Origin: Pseudomonas sp. DC1.2
GTDB taxonomy: Bacteria; Pseudomonadota; Gammaproteobacteria; Pseudomonadales; Pseudomonadaceae
Direction: 5' to 3'
Length of the DNA stretch: 64,000 nt
NCBI RefSeq assembly: GCF_034351645.1
Contig: NZ_CP133782.1
Span: 2,237,001-2,301,000, forward strand
Shown: positions 47,694 through 54,557 of the stretch, piece by piece
Numbering within the stretch: position 1 is the stretch's first letter
Layout: each line of letters opens with the position of its first letter
Program-made: the position numbers and the translations under genes
Notes under the pieces: model-generated
Told to the model about the DNA's origin: nothing
Seen by the model: only the letters and a program-made list of their open reading frames with translations
Database searches by the model: none

Positions 47694-47873
47694 GGGATTG
47701 TCCTTTTTCAGGTACCGGCGAGCGGCTAACCGTCACGGTGATGGGCCGGTTCAGGTCGCCGGCGATGAGCACACGCCATCGACTCTCGACGCCTACAGTG
47801 TTGGTGTTCCGCGAGCCTTGGCGTCCGTCTAAAGCCCAAGGCCGCCACCGACCGAGCACTGAATGGCGAGCCG
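47683..47873 (-). other. Intergenic stretch with an unexplained open frame
   Basis: Between the CAP-domain gene and chrA, one minus-strand frame stays open for about 60 codons through RHSVLGRWRPWALDGRQG and VESRWRVLIAGDLNRPITV, ending in TAA at 47685-47683 inside the chrA start. No start codon with a good SD is evident. A 7-bp hairpin, GCCTTGG/CCAAGGC, lies at 47815-47842. It may be a relic or a repeat; I do not call it a gene. Confidence 0.35.
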
Positions 47874-48725
47874 TTAGGGCGTGCCAAACATGGCAGTCCA
47901 GTAAATCCCTGCATCGCTTTTCGGGTCCACCGCATAGGCTGCGCCCAACTCACGGAACTGTGGGTTCATCAAGTTGGCGCAGTGGCCGGGGCTCGACAGC
48001 CAGCCATCGACCACTTTGCGCACGGTGTCTTGCCCGGCGGCGATGTTCTCGCCGATCTGCTGGCCACTGTAGCCGGCAAGTTCGGCTCGGTCGCCCGGTG
48101 TACCGCCACTGCGGTCCTTGTGATCGAAATAGTTATTGTTGGCCATGTCGCGGCTGTGGCTTTCGGCTGCGGTCCCCAGCGTCGCGTTCCAGGCCAGCGG
48201 CGTAGTCGCGGCAAACGGTTGCCCGCCGCACTGGCGTGGTTGGCTGCGGGCTGCGTTGAGCAGATCGAGCAGTTTCTGGCCTTCGGCCTGAGCGTCGCCG
48301 AGGCGACTGCTGAGCAGCGGACGCGCGAGTACGATGCGCCATTCACGACCTTCACGGCTGACACCGACATCGATGAATTGCGGGTTCAGCACCACTTGGC
48401 AGAAGCTCTCCTGCACCGCCTGCATGGCCGACTGCGCATCGCGGGGACCGGAGAGGCTGATGGCCTGGACGTTGACCATCGGATAACCCACGCGGGCCAT
48501 GGCCTGTTGCAAATCGCCGCTATTGCGGATGGGCAGCACCAGTCGCGGATCGGCGGCCAGTGGTGGCAACTCCGATGATGCTTGGCCGGCACAGCGCTGA
48601 ACCTGGCTGCGGTACGTATTGATCGATTCAATCAATTGCGACTCATCGGTGGCCAGGGCTGTGGTCGCGGACACCCAGCCTGCGCAAATCGCGGCAAAAC
48701 GCAAAACGGACGGTATGAAACGCAT
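47874..48725 (-). CDS. Secreted CAP-domain (SCP/PR-1-like) protein with two CAP-like halves
   Basis: The 283-residue protein has a signal peptide (about 1-25). The C-terminal half (about 150-283) is a clear CAP domain: LLDLLNAARSQPRQCGGQPF, SHSRDMANNNYFDHKD, IGENIAAGQ, GWLSSPGHCANLMNPQFRELG. It holds the family's His and Glu residues. The N-terminal half looks like a degenerate copy: LIESINTYRSQVQRCAGQAS and FCQVVLNPQFIDVGVS align with it but lack the His/Glu set. The role is unknown, perhaps envelope or peptidoglycan-linked. ATG 48725 is chosen; it is divergent from sleB. Confidence 0.85.
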   Translation of the reverse strand: MRFIPSVLRFAAICAGWVSATTALATDESQLIESINTYRSQVQRCAGQASSELPPLAADPRLVLPIRNSGDLQQAMARVGYPMVNVQAISLSGPRDAQSAMQAVQESFCQVVLNPQFIDVGVSREGREWRIVLARPLLSSRLGDAQAEGQKLLDLLNAARSQPRQCGGQPFAATTPLAWNATLGTAAESHSRDMANNNYFDHKDRSGGTPGDRAELAGYSGQQIGENIAAGQDTVRKVVDGWLSSPGHCANLMNPQFRELGAAYAVDPKSDAGIYWTAMFGTP

Positions 48726-48891
48726 GGAAATCCCCCTTGAACTGACTGCGCCCATGATGCGCGATTTTACCCCCAGCGGGGCAATGCCTTTTTGCAGCGT
48801 GTGGCTTGTCGAAAGCACCGATTTGGCTACTACAATGACGCCGTGGTGCCAACCCGGCGCCTCCCTTGATGCCTAACCGAGTGTTACCGCC

Positions 48892-49515
48892 ATGCGTTCA
48901 ACGTGGATAGCAACCTGCCTCGCCATCAGCCTGTTTACCGCCGATGCCAGCGCCGATGACCAGGCGCAAAAAAAAGCAGTGGCGGTGGACAAGGCCCAGG
49001 TCCTGGAGCAAAAAGCCGCCGAAAAAGGCAGCGAGGCGCCGGTGGCCAAGAAGGCCGAGGCCATTACGCCTGCCGAAGTGCAGGCTGTCGACCCGGCAGG
49101 CCAAGCGCCGCTGGACGATGCGATTACCTGCCTGGCCCGCTCTATTTACTGGGAAGCCAAAGGCAAGGACACCGCTGACATGGAAGGTGTGGCCAATGTG
49201 GTCATGAACCGCTTGGGCCACGAAGGCTTTCCCGACACGGTGTGCGGGATCGTCAAGCAAGGCTCGGAAAAACATGCCTGCCAGTTTTCGTGGTGGTGCG
49301 ACGGCCGTTCGGATGATGTCCAGGAAGCAGAGCCTTACGCGACAGCCAAGGAAGTCGCGCGCAAGGCGCTTAACAAACAGCTGCCGGATCGTACCCATGG
49401 CGCGATGTACTTCCATGACCGGAATGTGAACCCGGCGTGGGCCAAGGCGTACATCAAGACCGTCGAGATCGGCCGGTTTCTGTTTTATAAACCGCGTAAC
49501 GGAGAGGCTAAATAG
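48892..49515 (+). CDS. Cell-wall hydrolase, SleB-type
   Basis: The 207-residue secreted protein has a signal peptide (about 1-21). A Lys/Ala/Glu-rich low-complexity linker (about 24-70) precedes a Hydrolase_2 (SleB) domain with catalytic Glu88 in LARSIYWEAKG. VANVVMNRLGHEGFPDTVCG, CQFSWWCDG and GAMYFHDRNVNPAW follow. It probably acts as a lytic transglycosylase or muramidase on peptidoglycan in growth or division, not spore germination. It is monocistronic, at ATG 48892. Confidence 0.9.
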   Translation: MRSTWIATCLAISLFTADASADDQAQKKAVAVDKAQVLEQKAAEKGSEAPVAKKAEAITPAEVQAVDPAGQAPLDDAITCLARSIYWEAKGKDTADMEGVANVVMNRLGHEGFPDTVCGIVKQGSEKHACQFSWWCDGRSDDVQEAEPYATAKEVARKALNKQLPDRTHGAMYFHDRNVNPAWAKAYIKTVEIGRFLFYKPRNGEAK

Positions 49516-49527
49516 GCCCTCAGGCAG

Positions 49528-50907
49528 TCACGCTGTGTCAGCCCCCCGTTCATTCAGCCTCAGCTCTGCGCAGAGTCCACCCTGCGGCAGGTTGTAGAGT
49601 TTCAGGCTGCTGCCGATTTTGCGCACAATCATATCGACAATGGCCAAGCCCAGGCCGGCGCCGTTGGCGTTGCCTTGGCTGTAAAAGCGTTCGAGTAATT
49701 GCGAGTCCTGTTCATCGATGCCAGGCCCTGCATCCTCGACGCTGATGTACACCGCGCCTGAGGGTTGCGGGCGAATTAGCACGCGAACCTCACTGCCGGG
49801 TGGTGAAAAATTCAGCGCGTTGGTCACCAGGTTCTGCAAGGCAATGGCCACCGCCACCGGGTCGGTATTGATCGGGCAGTCAAGGTCGCCGTCGAGGAAC
49901 AGTTCGACCTGCTTTTGCAGGGCCAGTGGGGTGAGTTCAGCCAGTTCTTCACGTATCAGCGCGGTCAATTCCACGACGTGAATATCAGGATTGTTCAGGT
50001 GCGGTTCGATCCGCGCCATGGTCAGCAACTGGCTGCCGATACGGGTGGCGCGGTCGACTCCGCTGACCAAAAACTCTAACGCCTCTGCGCGTTGCTGCGG
50101 CGTCCCGGCCTGCTGGGCGTTTTGTGCATGGATACGCAGAATCGCCAGCGGGGTGCGCAGTTCATGGGCGGCGTCGGCGATGAAACGACGTTCGCGTTCC
50201 AGTAATCGGTCGATCTGTGTCAGCAGGCCATTGAGGGCGGTTTGCATGGGTTCAAGGTCTGGGGGCAACGGCTGGAGTTGCAACGGTTGCAGCGCCGCGG
50301 TGTGACGGCCGCGGATGGCCTGAGCCATGGCGCGCAGTGGCTCCAGGCCCCAACCGATGGTCAGCCAGATCAGCGCCGCCAGCAACGGCACGCCGATCAG
50401 CGTCGGCCACAGGGTATGACGCACAATGCGCTGGATCAGGTCCTGACGAATATCGTCACGCTCGCCGACCCAGATCAGCAAATTCTGCTGCGGGTCGGCG
50501 AGCAGGAAGGCGCACCAGTCACGGCCGTTTTCCAGTAAATCGTGGGCGCCCAGGGTGGTGGGTGGGGCGTCGAGCACCGGCGCCTCGGCGGAACGAACCA
50601 GCAATGTTCCATCAGTGCGCCAGACCTGAAAGGTCAACCGGGTTTCATAAGGATGGGCCACTTCGCCATCGCCGACGCGGCTCATGGCCTGGTCGAAAGC
50701 CCGGTACAGACGGTCCCAGTCCGCTTCACCCGTGGTGCGTTGCGCCAGCACCCCTTGTAGCAACCTTGCGCTTTGCGCCAGTTGGGCGTCATACACCTCT
50801 TCGATTTCATGGTGGCTGTCGCGCAACGCGAACCAGCTGATCAGCACGGTGCCGATCATTACCAGCACCAACACCGGCACCAGAATCCGCGCACGGACTG
50901 ACATCAT
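49528..50907 (-). CDS. Sensor histidine kinase, QseC/BqsS-like
   Basis: The 459-residue inner-membrane kinase has TM1 (about 8-27), an acidic periplasmic sensor (about 30-160, with SHHEIEEVYD and WVGERDDIRQD) and TM2 (about 163-185). HisKA has His248 (DAAHELRTPLAILRIH). HATPase has NLVTNALNFSPP, DAGPGID and GAGLGLAIVDMIV. It partners the overlapping response regulator (ATGA). The periplasmic acidic residues could bind a cation, but the exact RExxE of BqsS is not present, so Fe(II) sensing is only a possibility. ATG 50907 is used; a second ATG follows immediately. Confidence 0.91.
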   Translation of the reverse strand: MMSVRARILVPVLVLVMIGTVLISWFALRDSHHEIEEVYDAQLAQSARLLQGVLAQRTTGEADWDRLYRAFDQAMSRVGDGEVAHPYETRLTFQVWRTDGTLLVRSAEAPVLDAPPTTLGAHDLLENGRDWCAFLLADPQQNLLIWVGERDDIRQDLIQRIVRHTLWPTLIGVPLLAALIWLTIGWGLEPLRAMAQAIRGRHTAALQPLQLQPLPPDLEPMQTALNGLLTQIDRLLERERRFIADAAHELRTPLAILRIHAQNAQQAGTPQQRAEALEFLVSGVDRATRIGSQLLTMARIEPHLNNPDIHVVELTALIREELAELTPLALQKQVELFLDGDLDCPINTDPVAVAIALQNLVTNALNFSPPGSEVRVLIRPQPSGAVYISVEDAGPGIDEQDSQLLERFYSQGNANGAGLGLAIVDMIVRKIGSSLKLYNLPQGGLCAELRLNERGADTA

Positions 50908-51566
50908 GGCGTGAGCTCCATCACATAGCCCACCCCGCGCACGGTGCGGATCAGCTCTGCGCAGAGTTTTTTGCGCAGGTTGTGGATCAACACTTCCAGG
51001 GTGTTGCTCTCGACCCGGTCCTGCCAGCCATACAGCGCCCTGGACAAGCGTTCGCGGGTCACCACTTTGCCGGGGCGGGCTATCAGTTGATGCAGCAATT
51101 GATATTCCATGGGCGTGACGATCACCTCAAAGCCCCGGTAGCTGACTTGCTGGGTGGCCGGGTCGAGGCTGACGCCCGCGTGCTCCAGCAATGGTTGCGC
51201 CCGGCCCTGACTGCGGCGCAGCAGTGCGCGAACCCGGGCTTTGAGTTCTTCGACGTCGAACGGTTTGACCAGGTAGTCGTCGGCGCCGGCGTCAAGGCCG
51301 GCGATGCGTTCGGGGGTGCCATCGCGGGCGGTCAGGATCAGCACCGGCAGGTTGTGCTGTTCGGCGCGTAATTGCTGTAACAGTCCCAGCCCGTCCAGCC
51401 TTGGCAACCCGAGGTCGAGCAACAGCAGATCGAAGCTTTCGGTACGCAGGGCGTGCAATGCACTGATGCCGTCCTGCAACCAGTCAAGGGTATAGCCTTC
51501 GGCGCTAAGGGCCACACGAATGCCTTGGCCGAGGGCGCGGTCATCTTCGACGAGGAGCAGACGCAT
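50904..51566 (-). CDS. OmpR-family response regulator, QseB/BqsR-like
   Basis: The 220-residue regulator has a receiver (1-115) with EDD (7-9), Asp51 (LLDLGLPRLDG) and KPF. The winged helix has VTPMEYQLLHQLIARPGKVV and NTLEVLIHNLRKKL. ATG 51566 begins the canonical MRLLLVEDDR. It is divergent from the PepSY/cytochrome/sialidase/LTA-synthase operon, with a CTAAG-N6-TTAAG repeat between them. It is therefore the obvious candidate regulator of that operon and of itself. Confidence 0.92.
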   Translation of the reverse strand: MRLLLVEDDRALGQGIRVALSAEGYTLDWLQDGISALHALRTESFDLLLLDLGLPRLDGLGLLQQLRAEQHNLPVLILTARDGTPERIAGLDAGADDYLVKPFDVEELKARVRALLRRSQGRAQPLLEHAGVSLDPATQQVSYRGFEVIVTPMEYQLLHQLIARPGKVVTRERLSRALYGWQDRVESNTLEVLIHNLRKKLCAELIRTVRGVGYVMELTP

Positions 51567-51673
51567 GACAGGTTCTCTGTAGGAAATCGGACGAGTGAGC
51601 GGCGGCATCATGCCGCCCAACGCGCTGGCCGGGCAGCCCTTGCTGCCTGTAAAGATGTAACGGTTCGTTGCCA

Positions 51674-51690
51674 ACTAAGCTTGCATTAAG
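51674..51690. promoter_or_regulatory. CTAAG-N6-TTAAG direct repeat (BqsR/PmrA-type box)
   Basis: CTAAG (51675-51679) and TTAAG (51686-51690) are separated by six bases in the 171-bp divergent region. P. aeruginosa BqsR is reported to bind TTAAG-N6-TTAAG. On the other strand the site reads CTTAAT-N5-CTTAGT, close to the PmrA box. One mismatch to the BqsR form. Confidence 0.55.
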
Positions 51691-51737
51691 TTTGGTTTTG
51701 CACAGTAAGGCTTCTCTCATCACCCGAGCCTGTTTTC

Positions 51738-52004
51738 ATGCGCACATTACTGCTGCTGTCTCTGATTGTCGCCAGTCCCCTGGCTGTCGCCGGTCCGCAA
51801 TGCACCACCGCCGAACGCTCGCAATGGCAAGACCCGAAGGCTTTTGAGGCGCAACTCAAGGCTCAGGGTTATGAGGTTAGCAAGTTCAAAGTCACCGACG
51901 GTAACTGCTACGAGATTTATGGCTTCGACAAGGACAAGCGCAAGGTCGAGATCTACCACGACCCGGTGACAGGCAAGGCGGTGAAAACCGAGATCAAAGG
52001 TTAA
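51738..52004 (+). CDS. Small periplasmic PepSY-domain protein
   Basis: The 88-residue protein has a signal peptide (MRTLLLLSLIVASPLAVA). A short PepSY-like domain follows: WQDPKAFEAQLKAQGYEVSKFKVTDGNCYEIYGFDKDKRKVEIYHDPVTGKAVK. Proteins of this type often sit beside cation-responsive two-component systems in Pseudomonas and may bind metals or proteases. It is the first gene of the five-gene operon. Its stop overlaps the cytochrome b561 ATG by one base. Two cysteines (in the mature part, 22 and 57) could form a disulfide. Confidence 0.86.
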   Translation: MRTLLLLSLIVASPLAVAGPQCTTAERSQWQDPKAFEAQLKAQGYEVSKFKVTDGNCYEIYGFDKDKRKVEIYHDPVTGKAVKTEIKG

Positions 52005-52549
52005 TGTCGACTGAATCCCTACGACTGTGGGACCCCGTGGTGCGGCTATTTCATCTGTCGATCGCGGGTGTTTTCGTGGCCAATTACTTCTTTAATGAAG
52101 CGGGCGGCACCTGGCATGTCTGGCTCGGTTATTACGCCGTGACCTGGTTGCTGGTGCGCAGCGTGTGGGGATTCATCGGGCCGCGCAGTGCTCGCTGGGT
52201 GGATTTCTGGCCGACGCCGGCCAGGCTCGGCGCGCACCTGCGGTCGCTGTTGGCCAGAAGACCGATGCACCGGCTGGGGCATTCGCCCCTCGGCGCATTG
52301 GTGATGATTACGATGATGCTGGTGTTGCTGACCCTCGGGCTCAGTGGCTGGGCCATGGAAGAGGTCGATGCCCTGTGGGGCGCCGACTGGCCGTTGCAGG
52401 TGCATGAAACGGCCGCCAACGTGTTGCTGGCGCTGGTGGGCCTGCACATTGCCGCTGCGCTGTTCGAAAGCCTTCAAGTGCGCGACAACCTGCCGTTGTC
52501 GATGCTCACCGGGCGTCGGCGGCGATTGCCGGATGACGTCGCGCAGTAA
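52004..52549 (+). CDS. Cytochrome b561 family protein
   Basis: Di-heme inner-membrane electron carrier. The 181 residues have four membrane segments and the family histidines: H17 (VRLFHLSI), H38, H91 region (RLGHSPLGAL), H132 (QVHETAAN) and H144 (VGLHIAAALFE). The opening LWDPVVRLFHLSI is the standard b561 start. Paired with PepSY proteins it is often assumed to couple quinol oxidation to an unknown acceptor. It overlaps the PepSY gene by one base. The next gene starts 50 bp downstream. Confidence 0.9.
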   Translation: MSTESLRLWDPVVRLFHLSIAGVFVANYFFNEAGGTWHVWLGYYAVTWLLVRSVWGFIGPRSARWVDFWPTPARLGAHLRSLLARRPMHRLGHSPLGALVMITMMLVLLTLGLSGWAMEEVDALWGADWPLQVHETAANVLLALVGLHIAAALFESLQVRDNLPLSMLTGRRRRLPDDVAQ

Positions 52550-52598
52550 GGCGCCTTTATTTCGTTTGCCCCCCACTTGTCTTTGCATCGGGATTTTT

Positions 52599-53894
52599 AT
52601 GCATGCGCTTTCCTTTCGCCTGATTTTTGTGTGCAGCAGTCTGTTACTGGGGGGGATCTTTCTCGCCGCTTGGCGCAGCCATCCGGACCATCAACTGTCG
52701 GGCTTTGCCCAAGCTCAACCCGCGCCCGAGAAGACGCTGCCGAGCGCCAAGCCCCAATTCAATAGCCGCTTTGTGTCCTCGGAACTGGATGATTTCGTGC
52801 ATTCGTCGTCGGTCACCGCGTTGCCCAATGGTGACCTGATGGCTGCGTGGTTTGCCGGCTCTCGGGAGGGCGCTGCCGACGTGCAGGTGCGGACCGCCCG
52901 CTTTGACGCCAAGAGCGGCGAGTGGGGCGCCGAGCAGGTCCTCGCGACGCGTGCATCAACCCGTTCCGGCACCCAGCGCTATATTCGCAAGCTGGGCAAC
53001 CCGGTGATCGCCCTGGCGCCGGATCAGCGTTTGTGGATGTTCTACGTCTCGGTCTCGGTGGGTGGCTGGGCCACCAGCGCGATCAACGTCATGGTCTCCG
53101 ATGATTTGGGCCAGAACTGGTCTGCGCCCCGACAGTTGATCACCTCGCCGTTTTTTAACATCAGCACCTTGGTGCGTGCTGCACCGGTGTTTCATGCGGA
53201 CGGCTCGATCGGTTTGCCGGTGTACCACGAGTTCATGGGCAAATTCGCCGAGTACCTGTACTTGAGCGCTGACGGTAACGTCATCGATAAATTCCGCATC
53301 AGCCGTGGCAAGTATTCCTTGCAGCCGACCATCGTGCCGTTGGATGAAAGGCGTGCCGTGGCCATGCTGCGTTATGCCGGTGACACCTATCATCGCGTTC
53401 TCGCCAGTCGCACCGAAGACGCGGGGCTGACCTGGAGCGAGCCGTATCCGCTGGAGCCGGCCAACCCCAACTCGTCGCTGGCGGCGATGGGCGCCGCAGA
53501 TGGCGGTTTACTGGTGGCGCTCAACGATCTGCAGGACGGGCGCTTCAAGCTGAGCCTGTACCGCACCGATGCCAACCTCAAAGACTGGCGCACGGTTGTG
53601 GAATTGGACCAGTCTCCCGACCCGCTGGGGCAACCGTTTTCTCCGGAGGCCTACAAGGCAATCATCGGCGAGGGTTTTCGAGCCTCCAGCGGGGCGCAGC
53701 GCTTGCCACTGGAACAGCGCTTTTTGAGCAATCTCGATTACCGGGTGTGCAAACCCAAAGGCTGTGAGTTTGAGTACGAGTACCCGTATTTCGCCCGCAG
53801 CCCGGACGGCATGTACCACCTGGTTTACTCGTGGAATAACACGTTTATCAAACATGTCAGCTTCAACGATGCCTGGCTGGCGGAGCAACTCTGA
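52599..53894 (+). CDS. Sialidase-fold (exo-alpha-sialidase-like) secreted protein
   Basis: The 431-residue protein has an N-terminal membrane anchor or signal (about 5-24). A six-bladed beta-propeller follows, with ALPNGDLMAAWFAGSREGAADV and two clear Asp-boxes: SDDLGQNW and TEDAGLTW. The conserved RYIRKLGNPVIALAPDQRLWMFYV block is also present. This is the Sialidase_2 (BNR) family, but the true substrate in Pseudomonas is unlikely to be sialic acid and is unknown. I chose ATG 52599 (signal peptide follows); the frame is open further upstream through the cytochrome gene. Its stop overlaps the next ATG. Confidence 0.85.
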   Translation: MHALSFRLIFVCSSLLLGGIFLAAWRSHPDHQLSGFAQAQPAPEKTLPSAKPQFNSRFVSSELDDFVHSSSVTALPNGDLMAAWFAGSREGAADVQVRTARFDAKSGEWGAEQVLATRASTRSGTQRYIRKLGNPVIALAPDQRLWMFYVSVSVGGWATSAINVMVSDDLGQNWSAPRQLITSPFFNISTLVRAAPVFHADGSIGLPVYHEFMGKFAEYLYLSADGNVIDKFRISRGKYSLQPTIVPLDERRAVAMLRYAGDTYHRVLASRTEDAGLTWSEPYPLEPANPNSSLAAMGAADGGLLVALNDLQDGRFKLSLYRTDANLKDWRTVVELDQSPDPLGQPFSPEAYKAIIGEGFRASSGAQRLPLEQRFLSNLDYRVCKPKGCEFEYEYPYFARSPDGMYHLVYSWNNTFIKHVSFNDAWLAEQL

Positions 53895-54505
53895 TGCTAT
53901 CTCTCTGGCAAGCCCATTTGAGTTTTATCCTGCTCGGCTTTCTGTTGCTGAGCACGTTACGGTTCACCACGCCCTGGCGTCCCTGGCTGTTGCCGTTGCT
54001 GGCGCTGATCAGTTTCATACCGGTTGAGGGCCTGTCGCTGGCGGCCTATGTGCGCAGCGTCACCGACGACTTGGCCATCACCACGTTAGTGTTCATGGGC
54101 TGGGCATGTCTATTGCGTCTGGGGGTGGTGCGGCCCCTCAACGTCTTGCAGCGGGGCCAGGTACTTGGGCTGTTTGTGGTGTTCGCGTTGGTGTTGTACC
54201 CCGCGACCCTTGGCCTGACGTATGTCGATCCTTATCGCTGGGGTTTCAACCCGCGCCCGCTGATTGTGTGCATCGGCTTGTTGACACTGTTGCTGCTGTG
54301 GCTGCGTCACGCCTTGGGCGTGTGGATGCTGGCGGTTGCCACACTAGCGTTTGCCTTGCGGCTCAAGGCCTCGGAAAACTACTGGGACTACCTGATCGAT
54401 CCGCTGTTGGCGGGGTACTGCCTGGTGGCCGGAGTCGGTTTACTGGCCCGCGTTGCCTGGCGTCGTATTCGCACTGCGCGCGGGGCGTTGAAACCTGCTG
54501 TTTAA
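53894..54505 (+). CDS. Polytopic membrane protein of unknown function
   Basis: The 203-residue protein has about six hydrophobic segments (roughly 7-22, 29-45, 62-78, 90-108, 121-137 and 140-156). Polar loops include VEGLSLAAYVRSVTDDLAI and YVDPYRWGFNPRPL. A segment KASENYWDYLIDPLLA precedes the last membrane span, and the tail is basic. No family is recognised. It lies between, and overlaps or abuts, the sialidase-fold and LTA-synthase-like genes, so it probably forms part of the same envelope system. Confidence 0.8.
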   Translation: MLSLWQAHLSFILLGFLLLSTLRFTTPWRPWLLPLLALISFIPVEGLSLAAYVRSVTDDLAITTLVFMGWACLLRLGVVRPLNVLQRGQVLGLFVVFALVLYPATLGLTYVDPYRWGFNPRPLIVCIGLLTLLLLWLRHALGVWMLAVATLAFALRLKASENYWDYLIDPLLAGYCLVAGVGLLARVAWRRIRTARGALKPAV

Positions 54506-54557
54506 GTGGCTGACCTGCTGGGCTGCCAACGACTGAAACACCACACCGAGGTAAACG

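Noticed and set aside
52344..52598. Extended N-terminus for the sialidase-fold protein
   Set aside because: The extra 85 codons overlap the cytochrome b561 gene in another frame; the ATG at 52599 begins a normal signal peptide.
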